Part shown: positions 34,953-45,013 of the stretch, piece after piece
How positions within the stretch are numbered: position 1 is the first letter of the stretch
How the letters are laid out: the number at the start of each line of letters is the position of its first letter
Source: Comamonas sp. lk
GTDB lineage: Bacteria > Pseudomonadota > Gammaproteobacteria > Burkholderiales > Burkholderiaceae_C
Direction of reading: 5' to 3'
Length of the DNA: 53,328 bases
Assembly (NCBI GenBank): GCA_945860595.1
Contig: CAMAQV010000015.1
Coordinates: 1-53,328 of the forward strand
Translations under genes and position numbers: made by a program
The notes under the pieces: generated by a model
Told to the model about the DNA's origin: nothing
Databases searched by the model: none
What the model saw: the letters and a program-made list of their open reading frames with translations, nothing else

Positions 34953-35555
34953 ATGACACATGCTGCCCCACGCACCCTGGTTCTGGGCTCCACCTCCGCC
35001 TACCGCCGCACCCTGTTGGAACGTTTGCGTATCCCCTTCACGGTGGCCGCGCCGGACGTCGACGAGAGCCCACTTCCCGGCGAGCAGCCACGGCAGATTG
35101 CAATGCGTCTGGCCGTGGCCAAGGCCCGGGCCGTGGCCATGCGTTTCCCGCACAGCGTAGTGATCGGCTCCGACCAAGTAGCTGATTTGCACGGCGAGGC
35201 GATGGGTAAACCCGGCAATTTCGAACGCGCACAGGCGCAACTGCGGCGCATGAGCGGTCAGACCGTGGTATTCCACACTGCCGTCGCAGTGGTTTGCGAG
35301 GCCCAGCAATTTGCGGATCAAACCTTGGTGCCGGTAGAGGTGCGCTTTCGCACGCTGAGCGAGGCTGAAATCACCCATTACCTGCACGCCGAGACGCCGT
35401 ATGACTGTGCCGGCAGCGCCAAGAGCGAGGGCCTGGGGATTGCGCTGCTGGAGCGTATTGACAACAGCGACCCCACGGCGTTGGTCGGCCTGCCGCTGAT
35501 GGAGACCGCCCGCATGCTGCGCGCAGCTGGGATTCCTATTTTGGGTTGCGCGTAA
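34953..35555 (+). CDS. maf: Maf family nucleotide pyrophosphatase, YceF type
   Basis: 200 residues. Maf proteins hydrolyse modified nucleoside triphosphates; the YceF subgroup prefers 7-methyl-GTP. Seen: LVLGSTSAYRRTLLERL (5-21), APDVDESPLPGE (about 33-44), VVIGSDQVADLHGEAMGKP (about 69-87) and YDCAGSAKSEGLGIALLERI (about 149-168). The TAA stop overlaps the next start by one base (TAATG). Confidence 0.94.
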   Translation: MTHAAPRTLVLGSTSAYRRTLLERLRIPFTVAAPDVDESPLPGEQPRQIAMRLAVAKARAVAMRFPHSVVIGSDQVADLHGEAMGKPGNFERAQAQLRRMSGQTVVFHTAVAVVCEAQQFADQTLVPVEVRFRTLSEAEITHYLHAETPYDCAGSAKSEGLGIALLERIDNSDPTALVGLPLMETARMLRAAGIPILGCA

Positions 35556-36328
35556 TGGAAAACGAACGCGGGTCGCTGGGCCGTCTGCTCTTGGTTCCTG
35601 CGCCGCTGGATTTCGGCTGCGACGTGGTGACCGACGTGCGTGACAGCGTGCCTGAGGCCACCCTGCGCGCCGCCTCCACGCTGGCGCACTGGGTGTGTGA
35701 AAACGCCAAAACAGCGCGCGCCTACCTCAAGCGCATTGACGCGGTACACCCGCTCTGTGCACCCCTGCAAGCCATGCAGATCCAGGAACTCCCACGGGAC
35801 GTGCACAAAAAAGGAGACCACGACGGCCACTTCGATGCCCGCCCCCTCCTGGCGGCGGCACTGCAAGGGCACGACATAGGACTCTTGAGCGAAGCCGGGA
35901 TGCCCGCCATCGCGGATCCGGGCAGCTCGGTGGTGCGCGCCGCCCACGATCTGGGGCTGCAGGTGGTGCCACTGGTCGGTCCCATGTCGCTGGTGCTCGC
36001 CTTGGCAGCCAGCGGTATGAACGGGCAGGATTTCGCGTTTGTGGGCTACATACCCAGCAGCCCGGCAGAACGGATCACGCGCATCCGGGCGTTAGAGGCC
36101 TTGGTTCAGGACAGCGGACAAACCCAGTTGCTGATTGAGACGCCCTACCGCAACCCCGTGCTGCTAGCCAGTCTGCTGCAAACCCTGGCCCCGCAAACCC
36201 GCCTTGCGACGGCCAGCGGCCTTGGCATGCCAGGCGAACGCTGCCGCAGTGCCAGCGTGAAAATCTGGCGCGAGCGTGGCTGGGAATGCGATAAGAACAC
36301 GCCGACCGTGTTCGCCATCGGGCGCTAG
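35555..36328 (+). CDS. RsmI-like SAM-dependent (tetrapyrrole-type) methyltransferase
   Basis: 257 residues from ATG 35555. The fold is that of tetrapyrrole methylases such as RsmI (2'-O-methylation of C1402 in 16S rRNA): LLSEAGMPAIADPGSSVVRAAH (about 110-131), VPLVGPMSLVLALAASGMNGQDFAFVGYIPSSPAER (about 138-173) and TQLLIETPYRN. The N-terminal motif of RsmI proper (VATPIGN) is replaced by LVPAPLDF, so this is the divergent paralog often seen next to maf in betaproteobacteria. Its substrate is unknown. It converges on sppA with 12 bp between stops. Confidence 0.88.
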   Translation: MENERGSLGRLLLVPAPLDFGCDVVTDVRDSVPEATLRAASTLAHWVCENAKTARAYLKRIDAVHPLCAPLQAMQIQELPRDVHKKGDHDGHFDARPLLAAALQGHDIGLLSEAGMPAIADPGSSVVRAAHDLGLQVVPLVGPMSLVLALAASGMNGQDFAFVGYIPSSPAERITRIRALEALVQDSGQTQLLIETPYRNPVLLASLLQTLAPQTRLATASGLGMPGERCRSASVKIWRERGWECDKNTPTVFAIGR

Positions 36329-36340
36329 GCCCGAACGGGA

Positions 36341-37330
36341 CTAGCGCAGCGGCGCGGGATTGCGCAGGCTTGCAGCGATGGCCTGGCCCATGGATGCACC
36401 AAAGCGCTTGACCAGCCGCTCGGCCACGTTATCGCGGTGGGTGTAATCAATCAACTCCTCCGCCTTGACCACTTCGCGTGCCACAAAGTCGAGGTTGGCC
36501 AACTGGTCGGCCAGGCCCAACTTAACCGCCTGGTCTCCGGTCCAGAACAAGCCGCTGAACATCTCGGGGGTTTCTTTGAGCCGATCGCCCCGCCCTGCAC
36601 GCACCGCGCCGATGAATTGCTGGTGTATGCCATCGAGCATGCCTTGGGCAAATTGCTTTTGCTTTTCCGTGACCGGGCTGAAGGGATCCAGAATGCCTTT
36701 GTTCTCGCCAGCTGTCATCAGCCTTCGCTCCACGCCCAACTTGTCCATCAGGCCGGTAAATCCGAAGCCATCCATCAACACCCCGACGCTGCCGACAATG
36801 CTGGCCTTATCGACAAAAATCTGATCGGCCGCCACCGCGATGTAGTAAGCCGCTGAGGCACAGCTGTCTTCCACCACAGCGTAGACCGGTTTTTTGTACA
36901 AGGCCTTCAGGCGATAAATCTCATCATTGATGATGCCGGCCTGAACCGGGCTTCCGCCGGGCGAGTTGATCAGCAAGACCACGGCCTGCGCGCCCTCGTC
37001 TTCAAACGCGCTGCGCATGGCAGCCACCACGGTATCGGCGCTGGCCTCCGAGTCCGAGGCAATTTCCCCCTTGATTTCCACAACCGCCGTGTGCGGACGG
37101 GTAACGTCGCTTGGGGTCACGCCATGGCGCAGACCGAACCAGGTCAGCGCGATAAAAAACAACAACCACGCCAGCCGCAATCCATTGCGCCAGCGCCGCG
37201 CCTGGCGCTGCTCTGCCAAGGCCGCCATCGCGATTTTTTCGAGGGCACTGCGCTCCCAGCTCGACTCAGCGGTAACCGCCTGAGGGCTGCGGGGCGCAGC
37301 AGGCTCTGCGGATTCAAGGGGTTCAGTCAT
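36341..37330 (-). CDS. sppA: S49 family signal peptide peptidase SppA
   Basis: 329 residues from ATG 37330 (MTEPLESAE). One membrane helix (about 50-68) anchors a periplasmic S49 domain. Signatures: AVVLLINSPGGSPVQAGIINDEI (about 117-139), the catalytic Ser in DSCASAAYYIAVAADQIF (about 156-173) and DKASIVGSVGV with candidate Lys. It clears cleaved signal peptides from the membrane. Length matches the short single-domain SppA form. A Rieske gene often found between sppA and the HAD gene in related genomes is absent (53 bp gap). Confidence 0.94.
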   Translation of the reverse strand: MTEPLESAEPAAPRSPQAVTAESSWERSALEKIAMAALAEQRQARRWRNGLRLAWLLFFIALTWFGLRHGVTPSDVTRPHTAVVEIKGEIASDSEASADTVVAAMRSAFEDEGAQAVVLLINSPGGSPVQAGIINDEIYRLKALYKKPVYAVVEDSCASAAYYIAVAADQIFVDKASIVGSVGVLMDGFGFTGLMDKLGVERRLMTAGENKGILDPFSPVTEKQKQFAQGMLDGIHQQFIGAVRAGRGDRLKETPEMFSGLFWTGDQAVKLGLADQLANLDFVAREVVKAEELIDYTHRDNVAERLVKRFGASMGQAIAASLRNPAPLR

Positions 37331-37383
37331 GGTTTCTAGGGAATAAGCGGAATAAGTGAGTATGACAGCGCGATCGCCAAGCG

Positions 37384-38055
37384 TCAGCCGTTTTGGAGAA
37401 TCCAGGCCCGCAGTTGCGGCACGGACTCGGCAATGCATAAAGGCCCCAGCGCGGCAAAGGCATGGGGCGGATGCGCGCCGTAGGTGACTGCGGCGCTGGG
37501 ACAGGCCGCGTTGCGCGCCAGCTCCAGATCGTGGGTGGTATCGCCCACCATCAGGCAGCGCTGCGGCTCCACCGCCAACTCCGCAAAAATCTCGTGCAGC
37601 ATCTGCGGGTGCGGCTTGCCGCGGGTTTGGTCCGCAGTGCGGGTGGTGTCAAACATGCCTTGCAAGGCCACGTTTTTCAAAGCCTCATCCAGACCCCGCC
37701 GGCTTTTGCCGGTGGCGACTGCCAGCAAATACCCCTGCGCACGCAGCTCCTGCAGCATGGCGATGACGCCGGGGAACAGCGTCAGCGTGTGTTGCTGGGC
37801 AAAGTAATGGTGGCGGTAGCGGTCGGCGAGCGCAGCATGGCGCTCGGCCGGTACATCGGGTGCGGCATGGGCCAGGGCCTGCATCAGTCCCAGGCCGATG
37901 ACGTGGGAGGCTGCCTCGGTGCTGGGCACGGTGCCACCGACATCGGCCACCGCCTGCTGGATGCAGCTGGCGATCAAGGCCGTGGAGTCCGACAAGGTTC
38001 CGTCCCAGTCGAATGCAATCAGATCGAAGCGGCGGGTGGGTTTCGGTGGGGTCAT
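37384..38055 (-). CDS. HAD-family phosphatase (phosphoglycolate phosphatase-like)
   Basis: 223 residues. HAD motifs: FDWDGTLSDS (I, about 13-22), VATGKSRRGLD (II, about 114-124), KPHPQMLHEIF with motif III Lys (about 146) and VGDTTHDLELARNA (IV, about 167-180). The cap domain is helical as in Gph. The position after rluC is conserved in Burkholderiales. Phosphoglycolate is a likely but unproven substrate. Overlaps rluC by 4 bp. Confidence 0.92.
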   Translation of the reverse strand: MTPPKPTRRFDLIAFDWDGTLSDSTALIASCIQQAVADVGGTVPSTEAASHVIGLGLMQALAHAAPDVPAERHAALADRYRHHYFAQQHTLTLFPGVIAMLQELRAQGYLLAVATGKSRRGLDEALKNVALQGMFDTTRTADQTRGKPHPQMLHEIFAELAVEPQRCLMVGDTTHDLELARNAACPSAAVTYGAHPPHAFAALGPLCIAESVPQLRAWILQNG

Positions 38056-39200
38056 GGAGGGACATTGTTGGTGGAATCATCGGGATCATCCAATCTGGTG
38101 CCGGGCTGCGGCATAGGCTCGCCGTCAGGTGCTGGAAGCGCATGGGGCAATTGGGCCTGCAAAAACGCCATCAACTCAGCCGGCATACCGGCCTCCAGGT
38201 TCATGGTCGCATTGCTCACCGGGTGACGGCATTGCAAACGCCAGGCATGCAAGAACATGCGCTTCAAGGGCACGCCCTCAGCACCCCGCGCCAGCGCCTT
38301 GTTGTGCTCAAAGTCACCGTATTTGTCGTCGCCCACCAGCGGCATGCCCTCGGCGGCCAGGTGCACCCGGATCTGGTGGGTACGCCCGGTTTTGATCGTG
38401 ATTTCCAGCAAGGAGTACGGCCGCACGCCGGGTGCGAGATCGCGCGAGGCAGCGCGCACCTTGACCAGGGTGAGTGAGGGCATGGCATCGGGATGGTCTG
38501 GCGCGACCACACGTACCCGGCGTTCGCCCTCGCCTTCGCCCGGCTGCTCGCCGCCGCCAGTAAGCAAGAATTTCTGCAAAGGCTTATCCAACACCTTGCG
38601 GTTGAGCGGCCAGCGTGCGCCCACCATGCCCAGATAGGTCTTACCCGTGCTGCGCTCGCGGAACTGATTTTGCAGGTTCTTGAGCGCGCTGCGCTTCTTG
38701 GCCACCAGCAAAATGCCGCTGGTCTCACGGTCCAAACGGTGCACCAGTTCCAAAAAATCCGCTTGCGGCCGGGCCATGCGCAATTGCTCGATCACGCCAA
38801 AACTGACGCCCGAGCCGCCGTGCACAGCCACCCCGGCGGGCTTGTTGATGACCAACATCTGTTCGTCCTCAAACAACACCGGCAGACCCTTGGCGGCCCC
38901 CGCCTGGGTCCGGGTGGGATGGGCCATGGCCTGGGCTTTATTGGCGGCCTGCAGGGAGAGCCGTACAGGCGGCAATCGCACCGTGTCACCCGCCTGCACC
39001 CGGGTCGTGGCCTCGGCACGGCCTTTGTTGACCCGGACTTCGCCGCTGCGGATGATGCGGTAGACATGGGTTTTGGGAACGCCTTTGAGTTGACGCATCA
39101 AAAAATTGTCGAGCCGTTGGCCTGCGGATTCGGCATCAACGGTGAGCGTTTGCGCCTGCGCGGGGGCTGCCGATGGCGTGCCCCCTATAATGTGTTTCAC
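38052..39200 (-). CDS. rluC: 23S rRNA pseudouridine synthase RluC
   Basis: 382 residues from a GTG start (39200, KHIIGG). RluC makes pseudouridines at 955, 2504 and 2580 of 23S rRNA. An S4 RNA-binding domain (about 26-82, AGQRLDNFLMRQLKGVP, GEVRVNKGRA) precedes the RluA-type catalytic domain with catalytic Asp in VHRLDRETSGILLVAK (about 148-163) and TGRTHQIRVHLA (about 267). Divergent from rne, as usual; the rluC start codon overlaps the -10-like sequence for rne. The length is somewhat greater than in E. coli (319) because of an insert around 213-232. Confidence 0.94.
   Translation of the reverse strand: MKHIIGGTPSAAPAQAQTLTVDAESAGQRLDNFLMRQLKGVPKTHVYRIIRSGEVRVNKGRAEATTRVQAGDTVRLPPVRLSLQAANKAQAMAHPTRTQAGAAKGLPVLFEDEQMLVINKPAGVAVHGGSGVSFGVIEQLRMARPQADFLELVHRLDRETSGILLVAKKRSALKNLQNQFRERSTGKTYLGMVGARWPLNRKVLDKPLQKFLLTGGGEQPGEGEGERRVRVVAPDHPDAMPSLTLVKVRAASRDLAPGVRPYSLLEITIKTGRTHQIRVHLAAEGMPLVGDDKYGDFEHNKALARGAEGVPLKRMFLHAWRLQCRHPVSNATMNLEAGMPAELMAFLQAQLPHALPAPDGEPMPQPGTRLDDPDDSTNNVPP
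39186..39191 (+). promoter_or_regulatory. Possible -10 of the rne promoter
   Basis: A perfect TATAAT 474 bp before the rne start codon, at the start codon of divergent rluC. No good -35 is evident. If used, the rne leader would be roughly 465 nt, comparable with the long autoregulatory leader of E. coli rne. Confidence 0.4.
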
Positions 39201-39664
39201 TAGTGTCGTGCAGTAAGTGGTTGATTTGTCTGGAGTTTAGTCCACACCCCGCCCAACGCCCCGCTAGCAGGTTGATGCCGCCGATTGGTTGAGCAGGTAA
39301 ACCCGGGTGCCAGATGCGCCTCGGTGACCCGCCTTCCACCCGGTTGGGCTGATGCGTTGAACCCAAGTAACGGAATACCCCCATCCCGCAGACTTTTGTG
39401 CTGCGGGCGGAATGAAACGAGATGTTTGTGTTGTTGTGCCCGATATTGTTGCCCCGGTCATCTGAGCCCGGAAGATCGCAGCCCAGCGCTGGCGAAGCCT
39501 TCGCCACGACACACAAGCGTTCCCTCGTCCCACTCCACGCGCCTACGCCTTGATGCCTTTTTAGGCAACCTGGCTCTCCGGCAATTCCTCCTCGGTTCGT
39601 GCGTTAGTTCAGGCATCGTTTGCCCCTACCGGGCATGTGAGTTTGAATTGAGAAGGATGCAACC
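39201..39664 (+). promoter_or_regulatory. Long structured leader region of rne
   Basis: 464 bp without a gene between divergent rluC and rne. It contains at least two strong hairpins: CCCGCAG (39385-39391) with CTGCGGG (39401-39407), and TGGCGAAG (39490-39497) with CTTCGCCA (39499-39506). In E. coli the rne leader binds RNase E and gives feedback control; here the same is inferred from position and structure. A ribosome site (GAAGGATG, ending 10 bases before the ATG) is seen at the end. Confidence 0.55.
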
Positions 39665-42619
39665 ATGAAACGGATGCTGATTAACGCCACCCAGGCGGAA
39701 GAACGCCGCTTGGCGATTGTGGATGGACAGAAGCTGCTCGACTACGAGATCGAGATCGAAGGACGCGAACAGCGCAAAGGGAATATTTACAAGGCGGTAG
39801 TCACCCGCGTAGAGCCCTCGCTCGAGGCCTGCTTTGTGGACTACGGCGAAGACCGTCACGGCTTTTTGCCATTCAAAGAAATTTCCCGGCAGTATTTCAA
39901 AGAAGGCGTGGCCGTCAACCAGGCGCGCATCCAGGATGTGATCCGCGAAGGGCAGGAGTTGCTGGTTCAGGTGGAAAAAGAAGAGCGCGGCAACAAGGGC
40001 GCGGCGCTGACGACCTATGTGTCGCTGGCGGGACGCTATGTGGTGCTGATGCCCAACAACCCGCGCGGTGGTGGCGTGAGCCGGCGCATTGAGGGCGAGG
40101 ACCGCAGTGACTTGAAGGAAGCGCTGGACCAGCTCGAATACCCCAACGGCATGAGCATCATCGCGCGCACCGCCGGCATTGGCCGTAGCGCCCCCGAGCT
40201 GCAATGGGACCTGAATTACCTGCTCAAATTGTGGTCAGCGATTGACGGCGCCTCCAAGGGCGGCAAGGGTGCTTTTCTGATTTACCAGGAGTCCAGCCTG
40301 GTCATACGCGCCATCCGCGACTATTTCAACCACGACATCGGTGACATCCTGATCGACACGGATGACGTGTACGACCAAGCCCAGCAGTTCATGGCCCACG
40401 TCATGCCCGAGCATGCGGCCCGGGTCAAGCGCTACCGCGACGACGCACCGCTGTTTTCGCGCTTCCAGATCGAGCACCAGATTGAATCGGCCTACGCCCG
40501 CACCGTGAACCTGCCTTCGGGTGGCGCCATCGTGATCGACCATACCGAAGCGCTGGTCAGCGTGGACGTGAACTCGGCGCGCGCCATCAAGGGCGGTGAC
40601 ATCGAAGAAACCGCCACCCGCACCAACCTAGAAGCCGCCGACGAAGTGGCCCGCCAGATGCGCCTGCGCGACCTGGGCGGCCTGATCGTGATCGACTTTA
40701 TTGACATGGACGAAAGCCGCAACCGCCGAGAGGTCGAGAGCCGCCTGCGCGACGCCCTGCGCCAAGACCGTGCCCGCGTGCAGTTCGGCACCATCAGCAA
40801 ATTCGGCTTGATGGAGATGAGCCGCCAGCGCCTGCGCCCTGCCCTGTCGGAAGGTGCATCCATCCCCTGCCCGCGTTGCGGCGGATCGGGCCATATCCGT
40901 GACACCGAATCCAGCGCACTGCAAATTCTGCGCATCATCCAGGAGGAGTCGCTCAAGGACAACACCGCGTCCGTGCTGTGCCAGGTTCCGGTGGAAGTCG
41001 CCTCCTACCTGCTTAATGAAAAGCGCACCGAGATCGCCAAGATCGAACTCAAGCAGCGCATCAACGTGCTGATGGTGCCCAACAAGACGCTGGAGACGCC
41101 CAACTACAAACTGGAGCGCCTGAAGCACGACGACCCGCGTCTGGACAACATCGAAGCCAGCTACAAAATGGCCGATGAGATGGAAGACCCGACGGCCTTT
41201 ACCCGCCGCTCGCAGGAGCCCACCAACAAGCAAACCCCGGTGATTAAGGGCGTGCTGCCCGACGCACCGGCACCCCAGGCTGCGCCGCGTGCCGAAGCAG
41301 CCGCACCAAACGCTCCAAGCCGCCAGCCCCCCAACCCCCCGCGCACAGTGGCACCCGCGCAGGCAGCGCGTCCCGCACCCGCAGCGGCACCCGCAGCCAC
41401 TGGCATGTTTGGCTGGGTTAAGCGCTTACTTGGCGGCGCCCCCGCCACCCCCCAACCCACTGGGGACGCATCCGCCAAGCGCACCGAAACCGGCAAGGCC
41501 GAGCAGACTGCCCGCGCACCCCGCAGCGGCGAGCGCCAGAGTGAGGGCAACGACCGTGACGGACAGCGCAACGGCCGCGGTAACAGGGGTGGCCGGGGTG
41601 GCCGTACGCAACGGCCCATGCCCACCGGCGACGGTATGGACGCTGGCGGCAACACCGCGCAGCCTGAGCGCGAGGACGGCAGCCAGGGCAACCGGCCGCC
41701 GCGCGAACGGGGCGAACGGGGCCCTCGCACCGAGCGATCTGGCCGGGGTCCGCGCAATGGGCCACGCAACGATGCGGGCCAGGATGGCAATGACAAGGTC
41801 CAGCCGGATGCAGGCGCGGAAAGCCAGCGACTGCAAGGCGAAGAGCGCGCCGGTACGCGCGAGGATGACGGTAGCCAACGCCGTGGCGATGGGCGCGGCT
41901 CCCGCCGCGGACCACGCCGCCAGGACGGTGACGCCCCCGCCGACGGGCAGCGCATGCAGAGCAACGGCGATGCCGCGCCGGACAACAGCGCAGACGCCGA
42001 TCAACGTGCCGCCCAGGACCAGGGTGCGCAGCCCGAGGGCATGCGCTCCGACAATAGCGAGGCGCGTGAACCGCGTGAACGGCGCAGCCGTGACCGCTAT
42101 GGCCGTGACCGCAGCGCGCGGGGAGAACGCCCCCAGCGCAACGCTGCCGACATGGGGGAAAGCCTCATGGCCATGGTTCCTGACATGGCCGCCCCGGCGC
42201 ACAGCGAACACCCTGCGCCTGTTGCGACTGCGACCGCAGCCGCCGGACGCGCCGACCCGGAAATGGATCGTGCTGCGCCCGCACCTGCGCCTGTGGTCGC
42301 CGGCCAGGTCCGCCCCGTCGGCATGCCGACACTGCAGCCTTTCTCACTGCCCTTGGACACCCTGGAATCGGTGGCGCAAAGCGCCGGTTTGCAGTGGGTG
42401 AACTCCAATCCGGACCTGGTTGCCCAGGCCAAGGCTGCAATCGCCGCAGCCGTGCCACCGTCACGCGAGCCGCGTGAGCGCCCTGCGCCAGTTGCAATCA
42501 GTACGGAGCCCCTGGTTTTGGTGGAAACCCGCCGCGATTTGGGCCTGATGCAGCTCCCGATCGAAGAGGCCGCCGCGCCTGTGGCCGACCACCAAGCCAG
42601 TCCGCAGCAGGCAACCTAA
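39665..42619 (+). CDS. rne: Ribonuclease E
   Basis: 984 residues. RNase E is the main mRNA-decay and rRNA-processing endonuclease and degradosome scaffold. The N-terminal half holds the S1 domain (about 39-120), the Mg2+ Asp301 (SVDVNSAR) and Asp344 (VIDFIDMD) and the zinc link Cys402/Cys405 (PCPRCGG). The C-terminal half is disordered: Pro/Ala-rich, then an amphipathic membrane-binding segment ([11 protein letters not shown], 581-591), then a long Arg/Gly/Asp/Glu-rich RNA-binding region (about 610-800). Its tail ends with a possible partner-binding segment. The leader is long and structured. Confidence 0.97.
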   Translation: MKRMLINATQAEERRLAIVDGQKLLDYEIEIEGREQRKGNIYKAVVTRVEPSLEACFVDYGEDRHGFLPFKEISRQYFKEGVAVNQARIQDVIREGQELLVQVEKEERGNKGAALTTYVSLAGRYVVLMPNNPRGGGVSRRIEGEDRSDLKEALDQLEYPNGMSIIARTAGIGRSAPELQWDLNYLLKLWSAIDGASKGGKGAFLIYQESSLVIRAIRDYFNHDIGDILIDTDDVYDQAQQFMAHVMPEHAARVKRYRDDAPLFSRFQIEHQIESAYARTVNLPSGGAIVIDHTEALVSVDVNSARAIKGGDIEETATRTNLEAADEVARQMRLRDLGGLIVIDFIDMDESRNRREVESRLRDALRQDRARVQFGTISKFGLMEMSRQRLRPALSEGASIPCPRCGGSGHIRDTESSALQILRIIQEESLKDNTASVLCQVPVEVASYLLNEKRTEIAKIELKQRINVLMVPNKTLETPNYKLERLKHDDPRLDNIEASYKMADEMEDPTAFTRRSQEPTNKQTPVIKGVLPDAPAPQAAPRAEAAAPNAPSRQPPNPPRTVAPAQAARPAPAAAPAATGMFGWVKRLLGGAPATPQPTGDASAKRTETGKAEQTARAPRSGERQSEGNDRDGQRNGRGNRGGRGGRTQRPMPTGDGMDAGGNTAQPEREDGSQGNRPPRERGERGPRTERSGRGPRNGPRNDAGQDGNDKVQPDAGAESQRLQGEERAGTREDDGSQRRGDGRGSRRGPRRQDGDAPADGQRMQSNGDAAPDNSADADQRAAQDQGAQPEGMRSDNSEAREPRERRSRDRYGRDRSARGERPQRNAADMGESLMAMVPDMAAPAHSEHPAPVATATAAAGRADPEMDRAAPAPAPVVAGQVRPVGMPTLQPFSLPLDTLESVAQSAGLQWVNSNPDLVAQAKAAIAAAVPPSREPRERPAPVAISTEPLVLVETRRDLGLMQLPIEEAAAPVADHQASPQQAT

Positions 42620-42658
42620 AGCCGGGTTGACGAAGCGGCAGCATCTGCCGGACTAGCT

Positions 42659-42697
42659 AAAGGCCGCTGCGGGTGTTTCCGTGGCGGCCTTTTTTTG
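42659..42697 (+). terminator. Rho-independent terminator of rne
   Basis: AAAGGCCGC and GCGGCCTTT form a stem around TGCGGGTGTTTCCGTG, followed by a run of T. It lies 40 bp after the rne stop, before the convergent hemY end. Confidence 0.9.
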
Positions 42698-42735
42698 TGG
42701 CCTAGGCCTGCGCTGGGTGCCTTGCCTGACGGCTA

Positions 42736-43980
42736 TCAGCGCAGCGCGCGCTGCTCCTGAATGCGCTGCAGATGCGAGCGTGCCTCACGCTGCAGCGGCA
42801 CGTGGTGCAAACCGGCACTGGCCTGCTTGAAAAAGTGCTCTGCTTTGCCCCACAAGGACATACGCAAGCACATCGCACCTGCCAGGTACTGCAGCAATGG
42901 GTTGCGCGGATTGGCCATTTGGGCGTTCTCAATCCGCGCCAACCAGAGGCTGTCCGGGATGGCATCGGGTAACCCGAAACCGGCCTCCAGAAGTTGGACA
43001 AGCCGCACCTGCTGATCGGCTGATAACGGGGTCGCCGGTTGGAGGAAGCTATTCCACAGCGGCAGCAGCCACTCACGCGAACGCACACCATGCCCCCCCA
43101 GATCGAGCAGGCGTTGCGCTCCCAGCAGGGCCACAGACGCCGCCTCTTTCTCCTGGGGCTCCAGTTGGGCCCAAGCGCGTTCTAACTGTTGCGCATCACG
43201 CGGGGTCCGTAACAACTCGCAAGCCAGCGCCTGCGATATGGTGTGACCGGTAGCACCGCGAAATGCCTTGTGTTTAACAAGTTGCCGCACGGTCACCAGC
43301 GCTTCCAGATTTTCCCCGGCCAGTCGGGCGGTACGAAAACGCAGGCGCAAACTCGCTGCGCGCCGCGCCGCCCCCTGGCTGAGCTGCTCCAGCCAACCCC
43401 GCGCGCCGGCTGCATCGTTGTCATCAAGCGACCAGCGCACGGCGCGCAAATACAGTCCATCCAGCGCATCGGTCGCGCGGCGCTGGCGCAGCGTCTGCAT
43501 AGCGGTCTGCGCATGCTGCGCGCGGGGCGCCTGTTTTTGCAAAGCGTGTTGGGCCTCCGCAGCCAGCATATGGATGGCAGCAAACACCATATCGGAGTGC
43601 AGCGAAGCGTTGCTCTCATCGGCCTCCATCAGAGCGCGCTGCATCTTTTCGGCTGCAAGCAGACTGTCACTTGCGCGGACAAAGCGCCCACCTGAGAGAC
43701 TAAAGAGCGCATCCACCAGATGCCCCTGCACGGCATGCTCACGCTGCTGGGTGCGCCAGCGCCGGGCTTGTGCGGGCAGACCGCTCAAAGCCGTGGCGGT
43801 GCGCAAAGCTGCGTGTACCAAAACAAACGCCATGACCAGCGCAAGCAGGGCAAGATTCAGCGACAGGTCGATTCGGTACGGTGGCCAAAAAACACTGATC
43901 GTGCCGGGATTGGTGCTGGCAAACAGCGCTCCGCCGGCTGCCACCGCAAACAGGACCAATAACCAGATTACGACGCGCAT
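42736..43980 (-). CDS. hemY: HemY-like membrane protein with TPR repeats
   Basis: 414 residues from ATG 43980 (MRVVIWLLVLFAVAAGG). Two N-terminal membrane helices (about 3-20, 40-60; HemY_N pattern) are followed by tetratricopeptide-type helices. This HemY of proteobacterial hemCDXY operons is thought to support a late haem synthesis complex and is unrelated to the HemY protoporphyrinogen oxidase of Bacillus. Typical: STNPGTISVFWPPYRIDLSLNL and LLAAEKMQRALMEADESNASLH. It is 10 bp after the hemX stop. Confidence 0.88.
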   Translation of the reverse strand: MRVVIWLLVLFAVAAGGALFASTNPGTISVFWPPYRIDLSLNLALLALVMAFVLVHAALRTATALSGLPAQARRWRTQQREHAVQGHLVDALFSLSGGRFVRASDSLLAAEKMQRALMEADESNASLHSDMVFAAIHMLAAEAQHALQKQAPRAQHAQTAMQTLRQRRATDALDGLYLRAVRWSLDDNDAAGARGWLEQLSQGAARRAASLRLRFRTARLAGENLEALVTVRQLVKHKAFRGATGHTISQALACELLRTPRDAQQLERAWAQLEPQEKEAASVALLGAQRLLDLGGHGVRSREWLLPLWNSFLQPATPLSADQQVRLVQLLEAGFGLPDAIPDSLWLARIENAQMANPRNPLLQYLAGAMCLRMSLWGKAEHFFKQASAGLHHVPLQREARSHLQRIQEQRALR

Positions 43981-43990
43981 AGAGCTGGCG

Positions 43991-45013
43991 CTAATGCCCG
44001 CCGGCAGCAGCCGCCAGCGCGGCCAGAGTCTCGTCAACCCGGGGTTGCTCAAAGCTTCCGAACTCCGTCTTCAACTGTTTGACCAGTGCCAGCGCGGTTT
44101 GCGTCTTGCGGGACTGCGGGTCAAAGTAACGGGCGATGGTGGAAGCCGTCAGATTCAGATCGGAACGCACCGCATCGACCTGTCGCGCTAACAAGCCGAG
44201 CCGCGCATTGAGAACACGCAATTTGAGGTTCTCGCGTACAAAAAATGACTGCTCGGGTGACAGCAGCGCAGCCTGTGGATCATTGATACGGCTGACCCGC
44301 ACCAGATCCTTGATCTCGGTATGCACCGCCTGAAGCAGCCGCTCGCCCCACTGCATCACCGCCTCTGCGGGCGTGCGTGCCAGCGTCGGTTTATCGGGTG
44401 CCACGGACGGCGCTGCATTGGCCAAGGGGATTTCGTCGATCAGCAGCACCAACTCATCCATTTTTACCAGTAAGGCCGGGGTATCCACCAAGGTCATGCT
44501 CTGAATACGTGCCAGGTCTTTCGCAACTGCGCGTTGAACCCGGGCCAGCCGCGGCTGTGCGGCGCGCACCAGGCGGGCATCGACTGCATGCAAGGCGGTT
44601 ACCACGGGCTCGATGCTGCCGGTCAGTTGCGCCTGCTGTTGGGCCAGCGCCACTGCGGATTCCATGTCAACCAGCAGGTTCTCATCGCGCGAGCGCGACA
44701 GGCTTTGCATCAGGTCCTCGATCTGGCTGCGCTGCAAAGCGACTTCGGCCAGGCGCTGGTCAAACAGGGCAATCTTGGCTGAACCTTCGACGGCCACGTC
44801 CTGCGCCTGGCGCGCGGTCAAGAGCGCCTGGCTGGCGCTCAGCCCCGCCTCGGCGCTCTGGCGCGCCAACTGGGTCTGGATGTTCTCCAGCTTCTGCCAT
44901 AGGACGGCCGTGGAGGCCAGGGCCAGGGCCAGCAGCACCCACATGGCACGCCGCAGACCCCGCTGCCAAACGGTGGGCTGACCCTCCAACAAGGGCATTT
45001 CTGGGGTGCTCAT
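43991..45013 (-). CDS. hemX: HemX, uroporphyrinogen-III C-methyltransferase-like protein
   Basis: 340 residues. One membrane helix (about 22-42, RRAMWVLLALALASTAVLW) then a coiled-coil periplasmic domain (QTQLARQSAEAGLSASQALLTARQAQ, RQVDAVRSDLNLT). HemX is annotated as a methyltransferase in databases, but this gene lacks a SAM-binding site, so the name should not be taken literally; it is a membrane partner of the haem pathway. Overlaps hemD by 4 bp (45010-45013). Confidence 0.85.
   Translation of the reverse strand: MSTPEMPLLEGQPTVWQRGLRRAMWVLLALALASTAVLWQKLENIQTQLARQSAEAGLSASQALLTARQAQDVAVEGSAKIALFDQRLAEVALQRSQIEDLMQSLSRSRDENLLVDMESAVALAQQQAQLTGSIEPVVTALHAVDARLVRAAQPRLARVQRAVAKDLARIQSMTLVDTPALLVKMDELVLLIDEIPLANAAPSVAPDKPTLARTPAEAVMQWGERLLQAVHTEIKDLVRVSRINDPQAALLSPEQSFFVRENLKLRVLNARLGLLARQVDAVRSDLNLTASTIARYFDPQSRKTQTALALVKQLKTEFGSFEQPRVDETLAALAAAAGGH

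Noticed and set aside
41289..42401. Open frame of 370 codons inside the rne C-terminal half
   Set aside because: Overlaps the real rne frame fully; produced by the high-GC repetitive Arg/Gly/Pro codons.
43268..44191. Plus-strand frame of 307 codons opposite hemY
   Set aside because: No ribosome site, no family; overlaps well-supported hemY and hemX coding frames.
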